DNA from: Streptomyces sp. TG1A-8
Lineage (GTDB): Bacteria > Actinomycetota > Actinomycetes > Streptomycetales > Streptomycetaceae
Length of the DNA: 64,000 nt
Reading direction: 5' to 3'
Assembly (NCBI RefSeq): GCF_030499535.1
Contig: NZ_JASTLB010000001.1
Span: 3,720,001 to 3,784,000 of the forward strand
Position 1 is the first letter of the stretch. The number at the start of each line of letters is the position of its first letter. Below are positions 48,349-57,780 of the stretch, piece by piece. The notes beneath the pieces are model-generated. The model did not search any database and was not told the DNA's origin. It was given only the letters and a program-made list of their open reading frames with translations. Position numbers and translations under genes: made by a program.

Positions 48349-48448
48349 GAGGCGCGGGGGACCCGGGGCGGGGAGGTCGCGGACGCCAGAGGGGACGCCG
48401 CGGGACGGGGCCCGCGGGCGGGCCGGGGACGACACCTGGGACGAGGCC

Positions 48449-48475
48449 GTCCCGGACGAGGAGCTCGTCCGGGAC
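48449..48475. repeat. Perfect inverted repeat inside the decayed gene
   Basis: GTCCCGGACGAG, 3-nt loop, and its 12-bp complement. Could be a terminator for the ABC operon placed in the pseudogene. Confidence 0.5.
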
Positions 48476-48667
48476 GCCGAGGCCTTCGAGCCGTCCGCCC
48501 GCCCGGATGCCCGCCGCCCGCCGGCGCGCCGGGGCACCGCAGCCGCAGCCGTGGCGCTCCGACGAGCCGCCCGCGGGCCGGTTCTCCGGCCGGGCCCGCA
48601 GCCGCAGGCGGCGCCGGTGGACGGGCCGGCGGGGGTCCCGCCGACGGGCCCGCACCCGCCCCCGGAC

Positions 48668-48695
48668 GGGCGGCGGGACCCGGGCGGCGGGACCC
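48668..48695. repeat. Two tandem copies of a 14-bp unit
   Basis: GGGCGGCGGGACCC twice with no spacer, followed by GGGACC. Likely from slippage in decayed DNA. Confidence 0.7.
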
Positions 48696-48756
48696 GGGAC
48701 CTCTCGTCCGGATCCTGCCGGGCTCGCGGGGTCCGGCCCGATACGGCCGAAGGACC

Positions 48757-49560
48757 CTAGGCCAGCAACCGCTCCAGCACCACCGCGATGCCGTCCTCGT
48801 CGTGGGAGCCGGCCACCTCGTCGGCCACCGCCTTGAGCTGCTCGTGGGCGTTGGCCATGGCGACGCCCCGGGCGGCCCAGGCGAACATCGGGATGTCGTT
48901 GGGCATGTCGCCGAAGGCGATCGTGTCGGCGGCCTTCAGGCCCAGCCGGCGGGCCGCCAGCGACAGCCCCGTGGCCTTGGACAGGCCGAGCGGGAGCAGC
49001 TCCACTATGCCCGCGCCGGCCATGGCGACGGTGACGAAGCCGCCGGCCGCCTGCCGGGCCGCGTCCGCCAGTTCGTCGTCGGTCAGCGTCGGATGCTGTA
49101 TGTAGATCTTGTTGAGGGGGGCCGTCCAGAGGTCGGACACGTCCCGCAACGGCGTCGCCGGGAGCTTGCCGGTGACCGCGTACCCCGGGCCCACCAGCAC
49201 CTCGCCGTCCAGCCCGTCCCGGCTCGCCGCCAGGTACAGCGGACCGACCTCCGCCTCGATCTTCGCCAGCGCCACCCCCGCCAGCCGCCGGTCCAGGGTC
49301 ACGGACGTCAGCAGCCGGTGCCGCCCGGCGTCGTACACCTGTGCGCCCTGGCCGCAGACGGCGAGGCCGTCGTAGCCGAGGTCGTCGAGGACGGGCCGGG
49401 TCCAGGGGGCCGCGCGGCCGGTGACGACGATGTGCGCGGCGCCCGCCGCGGTGGCCGCGGCGAGCGCGTCACGGGTGCGCCGGGATATCGACCCGTCGGA
49501 GCGCAGCAACGTTCCGTCGAGGTCGGTGGCGACGAGTCGGAAGGAAAGGCCGTCGCTCAC
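48757..49560 (-). CDS. Cof-type HAD-IIB hydrolase (paralogue)
   Basis: 267 residues. [13 protein letters not shown] (motif I), VTGR, lysine, and [10 protein letters not shown] (motif IV); same architecture as the gene at 40025-40909. Start GTG 49560 overlaps the serS stop (GTGA), so it is translationally coupled to serS. Substrate unknown; the coupling with serS does not indicate one. Confidence 0.88.
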   Translation of the reverse strand: MSDGLSFRLVATDLDGTLLRSDGSISRRTRDALAAATAAGAAHIVVTGRAAPWTRPVLDDLGYDGLAVCGQGAQVYDAGRHRLLTSVTLDRRLAGVALAKIEAEVGPLYLAASRDGLDGEVLVGPGYAVTGKLPATPLRDVSDLWTAPLNKIYIQHPTLTDDELADAARQAAGGFVTVAMAGAGIVELLPLGLSKATGLSLAARRLGLKAADTIAFGDMPNDIPMFAWAARGVAMANAHEQLKAVADEVAGSHDEDGIAVVLERLLA

Positions 49561-50834
49561 CTGGCGACCGGCTCCAGGACCTCCCGGCCGCCCAGGTACG
49601 GGCGCAGCACCTCGGGCACGCGGACCGAGCCGTCGGCCTGCTGGTGGTTCTCCAGGATCGCCACGATCGTGCGCGGCACGGCGCACAGGGTGCCGTTGAG
49701 CGTGGCCAGCGGACGGACCTGCTTGCCGTCGCGCACCCGGATCGAGAGGCGGCGGGACTGGAACTCGGTGCAGTCCGAGGTCGAGGTCAGCTCGCGGTAC
49801 TTGCCCTGGGTCGGGATCCACGCCTCGCAGTCGAACTTGCGGGCGGCCGAGGAACCCAGGTCGCCCGAGGCGACGTCGATGACGCGGAACGGCAGCTCCA
49901 GCGAGGTCAGCCACTGCTTCTCCCACTCCAGCAGGCGCTGGTGCTCCGCCCGGGAGTCCTCGGGAGCGACGTACGAGAACATCTCGACCTTGTCGAACTG
50001 GTGCACGCGGAAGATGCCCCGGGTGTCCTTGCCGTGCGAGCCGGCCTCGCGGCGGAAGCACGGGGAGAAACCGGCGTAGCGCAGCGGCAGCCGGTCGGCG
50101 TCGATGATCTCGTCCATGTGGTACGCCGCCAGCGCGACCTCGGAGGTGCCGACCAGGTACAGGTCGTCCTTGTCGAGGTGGTAGACGTCCTGGGCGGCCT
50201 GGCCGAGGAAGCCGGTGCCGGCCATGGACTGCGGGCGCACCAGAGCCGGGGTGAGCATGGGCGTGAAGCCGGCCGCCGTCGCCTGCGCGATCGCCGCGTT
50301 CACCAGGGCCAGCTCCAGCAGGGCGCCGACGCCGGTGAGGAAGTAGAAGCGGGAGCCGGACACCTTGGCGCCGCGCTCGACGTCGATCGCGCCGAGGAGC
50401 TGGCCCAGTTCCAGGTGGTCCTTCGGCTCGAAGCCCTCGGCGCCGAAGTCGCGGGCCGTGCCGTGCGTCTCCAGGGTGACGAAGTCCTCCTCGCCGCCGA
50501 CGGGCACGTCGGGGTGGACGAGGTTGCCGAGCCGCAGGAGCAGCCGCTGGGTCTCGCCGTCGGCCGCCTCGCGCTCGGCGTCGGCGGCCTTGACGTCGGC
50601 CTTGAGCTGCTCCGCGCGCTTGAGCAGGTCGGCCTTCTCGTCACCGGCGGCCTTGGGGATGAGCTTGCCGAGCTGCTTCTGCTCGGCGCGCAGCTCGTCG
50701 AAGCGGACGCCGGACGACCTGCGCCGCTCGTCGGCAGACAGGAGGGCGTCGACGAGCGCGACGTCCTCTCCACGGGCGCGCTGGGACGCGCGCGCACGGT
50801 CGGGGTCCTCACGGAGCAGGCGAAGGTCAATCAC
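49557..50834 (-). CDS. serS: Seryl-tRNA synthetase
   Basis: 425 residues, full length. N-terminal coiled-coil arm (about 30-100) rich in Lys/Glu/Ala, then the class II catalytic core with motif 2 region [21 protein letters not shown] (cited as [14 protein letters not shown]) and motif 3 near the end ([19 protein letters not shown], cited as [12 protein letters not shown]). ATG 50834. Upstream lies the seven-box DnaA cluster. Confidence 0.97.
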   Translation of the reverse strand: MIDLRLLREDPDRARASQRARGEDVALVDALLSADERRRSSGVRFDELRAEQKQLGKLIPKAAGDEKADLLKRAEQLKADVKAADAEREAADGETQRLLLRLGNLVHPDVPVGGEEDFVTLETHGTARDFGAEGFEPKDHLELGQLLGAIDVERGAKVSGSRFYFLTGVGALLELALVNAAIAQATAAGFTPMLTPALVRPQSMAGTGFLGQAAQDVYHLDKDDLYLVGTSEVALAAYHMDEIIDADRLPLRYAGFSPCFRREAGSHGKDTRGIFRVHQFDKVEMFSYVAPEDSRAEHQRLLEWEKQWLTSLELPFRVIDVASGDLGSSAARKFDCEAWIPTQGKYRELTSTSDCTEFQSRRLSIRVRDGKQVRPLATLNGTLCAVPRTIVAILENHQQADGSVRVPEVLRPYLGGREVLEPVAR

Positions 50835-51347
50835 GCGGCCAAGGCTACCGGTGCCGGCTCGCGGCTCACGACCCGCTGGTGCGGCTCGCCCCGCGCCCCG
50901 CCGTGCGGCGACCGCCCGCGGCGCCCCGGGAGGCCGGGCGGGGCCGGCTCCGTACCGGGGGCACGGGGCCGGCGTACCGCCGGCTGACCGGATTCCCTTG
51001 TGGAAAACACTATGTGACGAGCTTGTTGTCCACAGGGGTGCGGATTCCGGAGGAGGTTATCCACAGGCTGTGTGGAAAGTCTGTGGATTTTACTCCGGAT
51101 CTTTGGGTGGGGCTCAGGTGTTCTCGGCCGAACGGGGGGTGATGCCTGCTTTCGGGTGAAAGGGGTGCCCGAAAAAATGAACCAAAGGAAACACACGGAC
51201 GAAGGGTGACGCGCGGCGCGATGACCCCGAGAGGGACTTCCGGGGCGATTTGTCGACCGGCCCCGTATGCGTGTCGACTTGACCCCAGGTAGAGAAACAG
51301 ACCTGTGGATAACCTTGTGGACAACGTGGATGCGCAGGTCGTACTGG
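50835..51347. other. Gap between serS and pheA
   Basis: 513 bases, no credible gene. Holds the DnaA-box cluster; the serS promoter should be in its left part and nothing else is recognised. The pheA gene ends at 51348. Confidence 0.7.
50999..51324. promoter_or_regulatory. Dense cluster of DnaA boxes between serS and pheA
   Basis: Perfect boxes: TTGTCCACA 51026-51034, TTATCCACA 51057-51065, TGTGGATAA 51304-51312, TGTGGACAA 51316-51324. Near matches: TGTGGAAAA 50999-51007, TGTGGAAAG 51071-51079, TGTGGATTT 51082-51090. The stretch 51100-51200 is also A/T-rich for this genome. A DnaA-box cluster outside oriC that restrains initiation has been reported in S. coelicolor; this has the same features. 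Confidence 0.85.
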
Positions 51348-52280
51348 CTAGAAACGGCCGTCCTGGCAGCGCGTCACCCAGTCCGCCGCCGCCACGAACT
51401 CCTCGTCCGAGGTCCCCGGCGGCGTGGGCCGCGCCTCGCCCGGCCCGATGTCGGCGCGCGGGTACGAGCCGAGGAAACGCACCTGGAGGCAGATCCGCTT
51501 CAGCCCCATCAGCGCCTCGGCCACCCGCCGGTCGGAGATGTGGCCCTCGGCGTCGATGCAGAAGCAGTAGTGGCCGATGCCCGCGCCGGTGGGCCGGGAC
51601 TGCAGCAGCATGAGGTTGATGCCCCGGGTGGCGAACTCACCGAGCAGGTCCCGCAGGGCGCCGGGGTGGTCGTCCCGCTGCCACAGCACCACCGAGGTCT
51701 TGTCGGCGCCGCTCGGTGCGGCGGGCCGGGCCGGCCGGCCGACCAGCACGAACCGGGTCTGCGCGTTCTCCGCGTCGTGGATCCCGGTCTCCAGGGCCTC
51801 CAGGCCGTAGCGGGCCGCCGCGAACTCGCCCGCGAAAGCGGCGTCGTACCGCCCCTCCTGGACCAGGCGCGCGGCGTCCGCGTTCGAGGCGGCCGACTCC
51901 CACAGCGTGTCCGGGAGGTTCTTCCGCAGCCAGTTGCGCACCTGCGGCTGGGCCGCCGGGTGGGCGGAGACCGTCTTGATGTCCGCGAGCGCCGTGCCCG
52001 GCCGGACCAGCAGCGCGAAGGCGATCGACAGCAGCACCTCGCGGTAGATCATCAGCGGCTCGCCGGCGACCAGCTCGTCCAGGGTGGTGGTGATGCCGCC
52101 CTCGACGGAGTTCTCGATCGGCACGAACGCGGCCTCGGCCTCGCCGGCCCGGACCGCGTCCAGCGCGGACTGCACCGACACGTAGGGGATCAGCTCCCGG
52201 GTGGCCGCTTCGGGAAGCGTGCGCAGGGCGACTTCGGTGAAGGTGCCCTCGGGACCGAGATACGCATAGCTCGCTGGCAT
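51348..52280 (-). CDS. pheA: Prephenate dehydratase
   Basis: 310 residues. Converts prephenate to phenylpyruvate in phenylalanine synthesis. The catalytic TRF motif is Thr175-Arg176-Phe177 (NAQTRFVLV); the ACT regulatory domain starts about 195 (KTSVVLWQRDDHPGALRDLL, 20 residues) with the SRP element of the phenylalanine site. Begins MPASYAYLGPEGTFTE at ATG 52280. The chorismate mutase domain of enteric PheA is absent, as is normal in actinobacteria. Confidence 0.95.
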   Translation of the reverse strand: MPASYAYLGPEGTFTEVALRTLPEAATRELIPYVSVQSALDAVRAGEAEAAFVPIENSVEGGITTTLDELVAGEPLMIYREVLLSIAFALLVRPGTALADIKTVSAHPAAQPQVRNWLRKNLPDTLWESAASNADAARLVQEGRYDAAFAGEFAAARYGLEALETGIHDAENAQTRFVLVGRPARPAAPSGADKTSVVLWQRDDHPGALRDLLGEFATRGINLMLLQSRPTGAGIGHYCFCIDAEGHISDRRVAEALMGLKRICLQVRFLGSYPRADIGPGEARPTPPGTSDEEFVAAADWVTRCQDGRF

Positions 52281-52368
52281 GTCCTCACCCTAATGGGCCC
52301 GCGGAACCACGGCTCGGGCATCTCACGGGAGCCGCCCGGCCGGGTGGCCGGGCCCCGCGCCGGACGGC

Positions 52369-53664
52369 TCAGCCCTCCAGCAGCCGCTGCCCCACGTACC
52401 CGTCCTCCGCCGCGCCCCCCGGCACCGCGAACAGCCCGCTCGCCTCGTGCCGGACGTACCGCGACAGCGCGTCGCCCCGGTCGAGCTTGCGCTGCACCGG
52501 AACGAAGCCGCGCAGCGGGTCCGCCTGCCAGCAGATGAACAGCAGCCCGGCGTCCGGGGTGCCGTCCGCGTCGAAGCCGTCGTGGTAGGAGAAGGGGCGA
52601 CGCAGCATGGTCGCGCCGCCGTTGCGGTCGGGCCGGGTGATCCGGGCGTGCGCGTTGAGGGGGATGACGTACTCGCCCCGGGCGTCGGTCTTCTCCAGGT
52701 CCGCCGGTGTCGTCTCGGTGCCCCCGGACAGCGGTGCCCCGTCGGACTTGCGGCGCCCGATGACCTGCTCCTGCGCGGCCTGCGAGAGCTTCTCCCAGTC
52801 GTCGAGGAGCATGCGGATCCGCCGGACGACGGCGTAGGAGCCGTTCGCCATCCACGCCGGCTCACCCGTGGCGGGCACGAAGACCCGCCGGTCGAAGTCG
52901 GCGTCGGACGGCTTCGGGTTGCGGGTGCCGTCGACCTGGCCCATGAGGTTGCGGGTGGTCATCGGGTGGGCGGTGGCCCCCGGAGTGCGGTTGAAGCCGT
53001 TCATCTGCCAGCGGACACGGGCCGTGCCGCCGGCGTCCTTCTGGAGCGCGCGCAGGGCGTGGAAGGCGACCAGGGCGTCGTCGGCGCCGATCTGCACCCA
53101 CAGGTCGCCGTCGCTGCGCGCCCTGTCGAGGTGGTCGGAGGAGAAGTCGGGCAGCGGGTCGAGCGCGCTCGGCCGCTGCTCCTCCAGGCCGGTCCTGGCG
53201 AAGAAGGAGTGGCCGAAGCCGAAGGTGACCGTCAGCGAGGAGGGGCCGGCGTCCCGGGCCACGTCCGTATCGCCGTGCGGGGCCGCCTCGCCCGCCATCA
53301 GCCGCTCGGCCGTCGCCGACCAGCGGCGCAGCAGGGCCGCCGCCTGCCTGCGGCCCGCGCCCGGCACCAGGTCGAAGGCGGCGAGGTGGCCGCGGGCCTG
53401 CAGCGGCTCGGTGATGCCGGGCTGGTGCTTGCCGTGGAACGCCGCGCGGCTCGAGCCGACCGACGTCAGCGCGGTGGCCCGGGCGGGCGCGGCGGCGTAG
53501 CCCGCGCCCGCGCCGGCCGCGCCGAGGGCGAGCCCGGTGGCCCCGGCCGTGCCGAGCAGCGCGCGCCGGGAGACGCCGTGACCGCCGTGGGGCGCCGGTT
53601 CCCGCGACGGCTCCCGCAGCGCGGAGTCGGGTGTACGGGCCTGGGGGAGGGACTGGTCGGGCAT
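52369..53664 (-). CDS. efeB: Dyp-type peroxidase, deferrochelatase/EfeB
   Basis: 431 residues. Tat signal: SRRALLGTAGATGLALGAAG (twin Arg, about residue 33) with a hydrophobic stretch. Heme-peroxidase motif GQVDGTRNP (the GxxDG of Dyp enzymes) and a C-terminal block GLLFICWQADP...R. Exported EfeB takes iron from heme or acts as a peroxidase. It lies at the end of a copper/cytochrome-oxidase maturation operon, eight bases after copC-copD. efeO and efeU partners are not seen in the window. Confidence 0.92.
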   Translation of the reverse strand: MPDQSLPQARTPDSALREPSREPAPHGGHGVSRRALLGTAGATGLALGAAGAGAGYAAAPARATALTSVGSSRAAFHGKHQPGITEPLQARGHLAAFDLVPGAGRRQAAALLRRWSATAERLMAGEAAPHGDTDVARDAGPSSLTVTFGFGHSFFARTGLEEQRPSALDPLPDFSSDHLDRARSDGDLWVQIGADDALVAFHALRALQKDAGGTARVRWQMNGFNRTPGATAHPMTTRNLMGQVDGTRNPKPSDADFDRRVFVPATGEPAWMANGSYAVVRRIRMLLDDWEKLSQAAQEQVIGRRKSDGAPLSGGTETTPADLEKTDARGEYVIPLNAHARITRPDRNGGATMLRRPFSYHDGFDADGTPDAGLLFICWQADPLRGFVPVQRKLDRGDALSRYVRHEASGLFAVPGGAAEDGYVGQRLLEG

Positions 53665-53672
53665 GGTGTGGT

Positions 53673-55679
53673 TCAGCCGATCTGCGCGTTCTTGGAGACG
53701 GTCACCTGGTCGATGTCGGAGGTCCGCACGGTCACGGCGACCCTCCAGTCACCCGCCACGGGGATCTGCACGCCGCTCGCCGCCCAGTGACCGGTGGTGA
53801 CGTGGTCGGGGGCGACCGGAAGCGGGCCGAGCCTCTTCGCCTCCAGGGTGAGGGCGACCTTCACCTCGGGGACGTCGAAGGCGCGCCCGTCGGGACGCCG
53901 CACGGACAGGCGCAGCTCGTTGGCGCCCACGCGCGCGGGGTCGAGGTCGACGCGGATGAGGCCCCGGCCGCCGGTGCCGCCGGTGTCGAAGGGCATGTCG
54001 AGGGTCAGCGCGCCCGAGGAGTCGGCCGGGCTGGTGGCGGAGGACGGGGCGGCGGCCTCGGCGGCCTGCTCGGTGCGGCCCGGCTCGGTCTGGGTGAGCG
54101 CGGTGGTGACGGCGAGCAGGACCACCGCGACGCCCGCTTCGGCCAGCACCGAGCGGCGCAGTCCGAAGCGGTTGGGGTCGGCGTCCCGCAGCCGCTTGCG
54201 CCGGGCGGCGTCCACGGCGGCCCGCTGCCGGGCCAGCTGGGCGGCCCGCTTGCCGTCGCCGGTCACGGTCTCCCCGGCACCGGTGTCCCGGTCCCCGCCG
54301 GTGCCCCGGTCCCCGCCGGTCGCGGCGTCCCGGCCGCCGCCGGCACCGTCGGGGTCGCTCCCGCGAGCGTCCCCCGACGCGGCGGTGCGCTCCTTCCCGG
54401 GCTGCTGCGCGGTCTGCACGGTCTGTACGGCCTGTACGACGGCGTGCGCGTCCACGAGCCGGCCCGTCCACCGCCGGGACGTCCACGCGATGCCGACCAG
54501 CAGCGCCACCAGGGCGATCTTGACCAGCAGCAACTGCCCGTACCGGGTGCCGGTGAACGCCGCCCAGGAGCCGAGCTGGCGCCAGGACTGGTAGACGCCG
54601 GTGGCCACCAGGGCGAGCACGGAGCCGAAGGCGAGGCGGGAGAAGCGGTGGACGGCGCCGGCCTCCACCGGCGTCCCGGCGGGCGCCCGGTACAGGGCGA
54701 CGAGCAGGGCGGCCAGTCCGCCCAGCCAGGCGGCCACGGCCAGCAGGTGGACGATGTCGACGGGCATGGCGATGTCCGGCTGGAGCCCGGTGGAGGCGTG
54801 CTCGGCCATGGCCCAGCTCGCGGCGAGCCCGGCGGCCACGACCCCTCCGCCGGTGGCGAGCCCGAAGGTCAGGTCGCGCTTCTCCGCGCCCTCCTCCCGC
54901 TTGGCGTGGGCGCCGAAGAGGACGGCGATGAACAGCGCGGCGGCGGACAGCAGCAGCAGCCGGGAGACCAGCGTGGCGCCGGTCTTGGTGTGCAGCACCT
55001 CGCCCAGCAGGCCGAGGTCGAAGGCGTCGCCGAGGCTCCCGGTCGTGGTGTACGCGCCGCGCAGGAGCAGCAGCCACAGGGTGGCCGCGGTGAGCGTGAG
55101 CCAGCCGCCGACCACGAGCCGCTGCAGGGCCCGTACCCCGGAGCCGCGCTGCCAGCAGGCCAGCACGAAGGCGGCGCCGCCCACGAGGACGATGAAGCCG
55201 GCGTACGACACGTACCGCCCGAACGCGTAGAGCGCGCCGACGGCTCCGCCGCCCGCCGCGGTCCCGGCGCCGACGACCGTGGTGCGCGAGGGCGCCCCGA
55301 CGGAGAAGGTGTAGGCGCCGGAGACGGGGTGGCTGTCCTCCGAGACGACCTGGTAGGTGACCGTGTAGGTGCCCTTGCCGAGGCCGCTCCTCAGCCGCAC
55401 GGCGTACGTCGTCCCGCTCACGTTGGCGGGCGGGCCCACCTCGACCTTCCCGCCCCGCGGGTCGAGGACCCGCAGGGAGTCGTCGTTCATCGCCACCTTC
55501 TCGGAGAAGGTGAGCGACACCTGGGACGGTGCCTCGTCGACCACCACCCCCTGTGCGGGGGCGCTGCCGGTCAGCGCGGCGTGCGCGGACGCCGGAGCGG
55601 CGCCCGCGAACAGCGCCCCGGTGACGGCGAGCAGCAGCAGCACCAGGGCGCGCAGGCGGGGGGTGATGGTCCGCGTCAA
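53673..55679 (-). CDS. CopC-CopD fusion, copper-handling protein
   Basis: 668 residues. Signal peptide (about 1-32); mature N-terminus His33 and CopC domain (about 33-130) with SEDSHPVSG; then about eight helices of a CopD-type domain (about 150-420); a low-complexity charged linker with TGGDRGTGGDRD repeats (about 440-500); another helix; and an extra C-terminal domain (about 560-668) of beta type (YtkA-like). CopC binds Cu(II) in the periplasm-like space and CopD imports it. Thirteen bases after the PCuAC gene in the same operon. Confidence 0.87.
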   Translation of the reverse strand: MTRTITPRLRALVLLLLAVTGALFAGAAPASAHAALTGSAPAQGVVVDEAPSQVSLTFSEKVAMNDDSLRVLDPRGGKVEVGPPANVSGTTYAVRLRSGLGKGTYTVTYQVVSEDSHPVSGAYTFSVGAPSRTTVVGAGTAAGGGAVGALYAFGRYVSYAGFIVLVGGAAFVLACWQRGSGVRALQRLVVGGWLTLTAATLWLLLLRGAYTTTGSLGDAFDLGLLGEVLHTKTGATLVSRLLLLSAAALFIAVLFGAHAKREEGAEKRDLTFGLATGGGVVAAGLAASWAMAEHASTGLQPDIAMPVDIVHLLAVAAWLGGLAALLVALYRAPAGTPVEAGAVHRFSRLAFGSVLALVATGVYQSWRQLGSWAAFTGTRYGQLLLVKIALVALLVGIAWTSRRWTGRLVDAHAVVQAVQTVQTAQQPGKERTAASGDARGSDPDGAGGGRDAATGGDRGTGGDRDTGAGETVTGDGKRAAQLARQRAAVDAARRKRLRDADPNRFGLRRSVLAEAGVAVVLLAVTTALTQTEPGRTEQAAEAAAPSSATSPADSSGALTLDMPFDTGGTGGRGLIRVDLDPARVGANELRLSVRRPDGRAFDVPEVKVALTLEAKRLGPLPVAPDHVTTGHWAASGVQIPVAGDWRVAVTVRTSDIDQVTVSKNAQIG

Positions 55680-55692
55680 GGTGGTCCCTCCC

Positions 55693-56154
55693 TCAGTGGC
55701 CGGTCGTCGGGTTGTACGTGGCGGACTTCACCGGCATCTCGACGGTACGGGTCCCGGACTCGGCGAAGGTCAGCCGCACGGTCACCGTCTGGCCCCGCAC
55801 CGGCTTGCGCTTCAGCCCCTCGAACATCAGGTGGTTGCCACCGCTGGCGAACACGAGGCGGCCGTGCGCGGGGACGACGAAGGAGGTCTTCTCCTCCATG
55901 GTGCCGCCGACGGTGCTGTGCATGGTGACCCGGCCGGCGACGTCACTGCTGACCGAGGTCAGCTCGTCCCGCGCGCCACCTGCGTTGGTGATCGTCAGGA
56001 AGCCGGCCGCCATGTCGGCGGAGACCGGCTGGGGCATGTACGGCCCGCTCACGGACAGCTCGGCCCCACCGGCTCCGGACCCGGACCCGGAGCAGCCCGT
56101 GAGGACGAGGCCGGCGGCCAGCGCGGCCGCGGTCAGGGCGGCGCGACGCCTCAT
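55693..56154 (-). CDS. PCuAC-family copper chaperone, lipoprotein
   Basis: 153 residues. Lipobox LTGC (Cys21). Copper motif MH (78-79), Met86, then after 21 residues His108-x-Met110; the spacing between His79 and Met86 is shorter than the usual H(M)x10M. Delivers Cu(I) to the CuA or CuB site of cytochrome oxidase, with Sco1. The start overlaps the sco1 stop by four bases (ATGA). Confidence 0.9.
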   Translation of the reverse strand: MRRRAALTAAALAAGLVLTGCSGSGSGAGGAELSVSGPYMPQPVSADMAAGFLTITNAGGARDELTSVSSDVAGRVTMHSTVGGTMEEKTSFVVPAHGRLVFASGGNHLMFEGLKRKPVRGQTVTVRLTFAESGTRTVEMPVKSATYNPTTGH

Positions 56155-56804
56155 GGCCTGGCCCCCTCGACCAGCTTCGGGAGGTCCTTGGTGTAGTCGT
56201 CGACCGTGGCGTCCTCGCCGTAGAGGACGTACCCGCCGTTGGTCTTCGGCGAGAACGCGACGACCTGGGTGCCGTGGACCGAGACGAGCTCGCCGTTCTT
56301 GTCCTTCCTCGTCGCCTCGATGGAGATGCCCAGGGAGCGGGCACCGGCCTGCACGGCGGGGAAGTCACCGGTCAGGCCGATGAACTGCGGGTCGATGCCC
56401 TTGAGCCACTTGCCCAGTTCGGCCGGGGTGTCGCGGCCGGGGTCGGTGGTGACGAACACGACCCTGAGGTCGTCCCGCTCGTCCCGGGGCAGCGCCTTCT
56501 TGGCGACGGCGATGTTGCTCATCGTCGCCGGGCAGATGTCGGGGCAGTGCGTGTAGCCGAAGTAGAGCAGGGTGGGGTGGCCCTCGGTCCGCGCGCGCAG
56601 GTCGTACTTCTTGCCGTGGGTGTCGGTGAGCACCAGGTCCGGCTTCTTGAACGGCGGGTCGAGAACGGTGGCCGCCTTGGCGGAGCCGGCCTCCTGGGAG
56701 ACCGCGGCGACCGGTGAGCCGCCCTCGTCACCGCTGCCGCAGGCGGAGAGGGTCAGGGTGGCGGCGGCGAGCAGCGCGGCCGCGGCGAACGTCTTCTTGC
56801 GCAT
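56151..56804 (-). CDS. SCO1/SenC copper metallochaperone, lipoprotein
   Basis: 217 residues. Lipobox LSAC (Cys22); thioredoxin fold with CPDIC (Cys87, Cys91) and the distal His177 (VSVHGTQVV), the three copper ligands of Sco proteins. Helps CuA assembly of cytochrome c oxidase. Coupled to the PCuAC gene. Start ATG 56804. Confidence 0.93.
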   Translation of the reverse strand: MRKKTFAAAALLAAATLTLSACGSGDEGGSPVAAVSQEAGSAKAATVLDPPFKKPDLVLTDTHGKKYDLRARTEGHPTLLYFGYTHCPDICPATMSNIAVAKKALPRDERDDLRVVFVTTDPGRDTPAELGKWLKGIDPQFIGLTGDFPAVQAGARSLGISIEATRKDKNGELVSVHGTQVVAFSPKTNGGYVLYGEDATVDDYTKDLPKLVEGARP

Positions 56805-56894
56805 AACGAAATGTCCCAGATGTAAGGATTCCGGCGCGCACCGGGGTCGTACGACAGCGTCGCACGACCCCGGGCGCGCGTGCGGAACGGTCGG

Positions 56895-57632
56895 TCAGGC
56901 GGTCCGGCGGCGGCCCACGAGGACGCCGTAGGCGACGCCCGCGGCGCCGATGACGATGCCGGCGATGCCGAGCACCCGCGCGGTGGTGTCACTGCCACCG
57001 CCCGAACCCCCGTCGGCGGCCGTCTCCTTGCCGGAGTCGGAGTCGGAGTCGGTGTCCCCTGCCGCGGGGGTGGCGTGGTCGTCGTCGGCGGCGGACAGCT
57101 CCAGCGCCGGGGCCGGGTTCTCGGGCTCGTCCTGGCCCTCCTGCTGCACCTCGATCCAGCGCACGACCTCGTGGTTGGAGTACGTCTGGATCGCCTTGAA
57201 GACGAGCTGGTCGGTGTCCTCGGGCAGGGCGCCGACGGAGAGCGGGAACTTCTGGAAGTAGCCGGGCTGGATGCCCTTGCCGTCGGCGGTCCAGGTGACC
57301 TTGGTGACGGCCTGGGCGATCTTCTCGCCGTGCAGGGTCAGCGGCTTGTCCAGCGTGGACTTGGTGACCTTCACGCTCCAGCCGGCGACGGGCTCGGGCA
57401 TGACCGAGGCGAGCGGGTGGTCGGCGGGGAGGTTCACCTCCAGCTTGGTGGTCGAGGCGTTGTCGCGCTCGTTGGGGACCTTGAAGTCGATGACGGCGTA
57501 ACCGCCCTTGGCCGCGGTGCCCTCGGGCTGCACGGTGACGTGCGCGAAGGCCGGGGCGGACAGGGCCAGGACGGCCGTGCCGGCGACGGCGGTGGCGGCG
57601 GTGACACGGGAGGCGGTACGGGAAACCTGCAT
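56895..57632 (-). CDS. YcnI-like (DUF1775) exported copper-associated protein
   Basis: 245 residues. Signal peptide with the processing site after AFA (about 30), so mature His31 is the first residue, as in YcnI proteins where the N-terminal His binds Cu(II). DUF1775 domain (about 31-170); acidic/Ser linker (TDSDSDSGKE); C-terminal helix (about 220-240) with RRR tail, a membrane anchor. In a copper operon, 90 bases before sco1. Confidence 0.88.
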   Translation of the reverse strand: MQVSRTASRVTAATAVAGTAVLALSAPAFAHVTVQPEGTAAKGGYAVIDFKVPNERDNASTTKLEVNLPADHPLASVMPEPVAGWSVKVTKSTLDKPLTLHGEKIAQAVTKVTWTADGKGIQPGYFQKFPLSVGALPEDTDQLVFKAIQTYSNHEVVRWIEVQQEGQDEPENPAPALELSAADDDHATPAAGDTDSDSDSGKETAADGGSGGGSDTTARVLGIAGIVIGAAGVAYGVLVGRRRTA

Positions 57633-57780
57633 GACAGGAGCACTCCGCTCTGGGTGGGTTCCGGTGACGACGGGGAGTACGCGTGCGCGTGGCCGGGCCG
57701 CTCGGGTCCGGTGCGCACGCGCGCGTGCCGCGCGGCGGCCCCCCTGCTCCGGTTGCGGGAGTGGTGGTGGTCGCGTCGCG

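Larger units (their letters stand above)
48338..48756 (+). pseudogene. Decayed small gene, frameshifted
   Basis: Two frames together read like one Streptomyces protein: first TWDEAVPDEELVRDAEAFEPSAR (cited in pieces: TWDEAVPDEELVRDA and EAFEPSAR; about 48432-48501), then RMPAARRRAG...PQPWRSDEPPAGRFSGRARSRRRRRWTGRR (about 48507-48640). The usual form has EPSARARMLAARWR...PQPWRSDEPPAG, so about one base is missing near 48497-48507. A GTG at 48338 could start it, inside the permease tail. Downstream (48640-48756) is a repeat-rich G+C stretch, including two tandem copies of a 14-bp unit (48668-48695). Family recall is from memory; not verified. Confidence 0.45.

Noticed and set aside
54280..54350. 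Tandem G/C repeats in the copC-copD gene
   Set aside because: A slippage-prone linker coding repeat (TGGDRGTGGDRD); no further structure.
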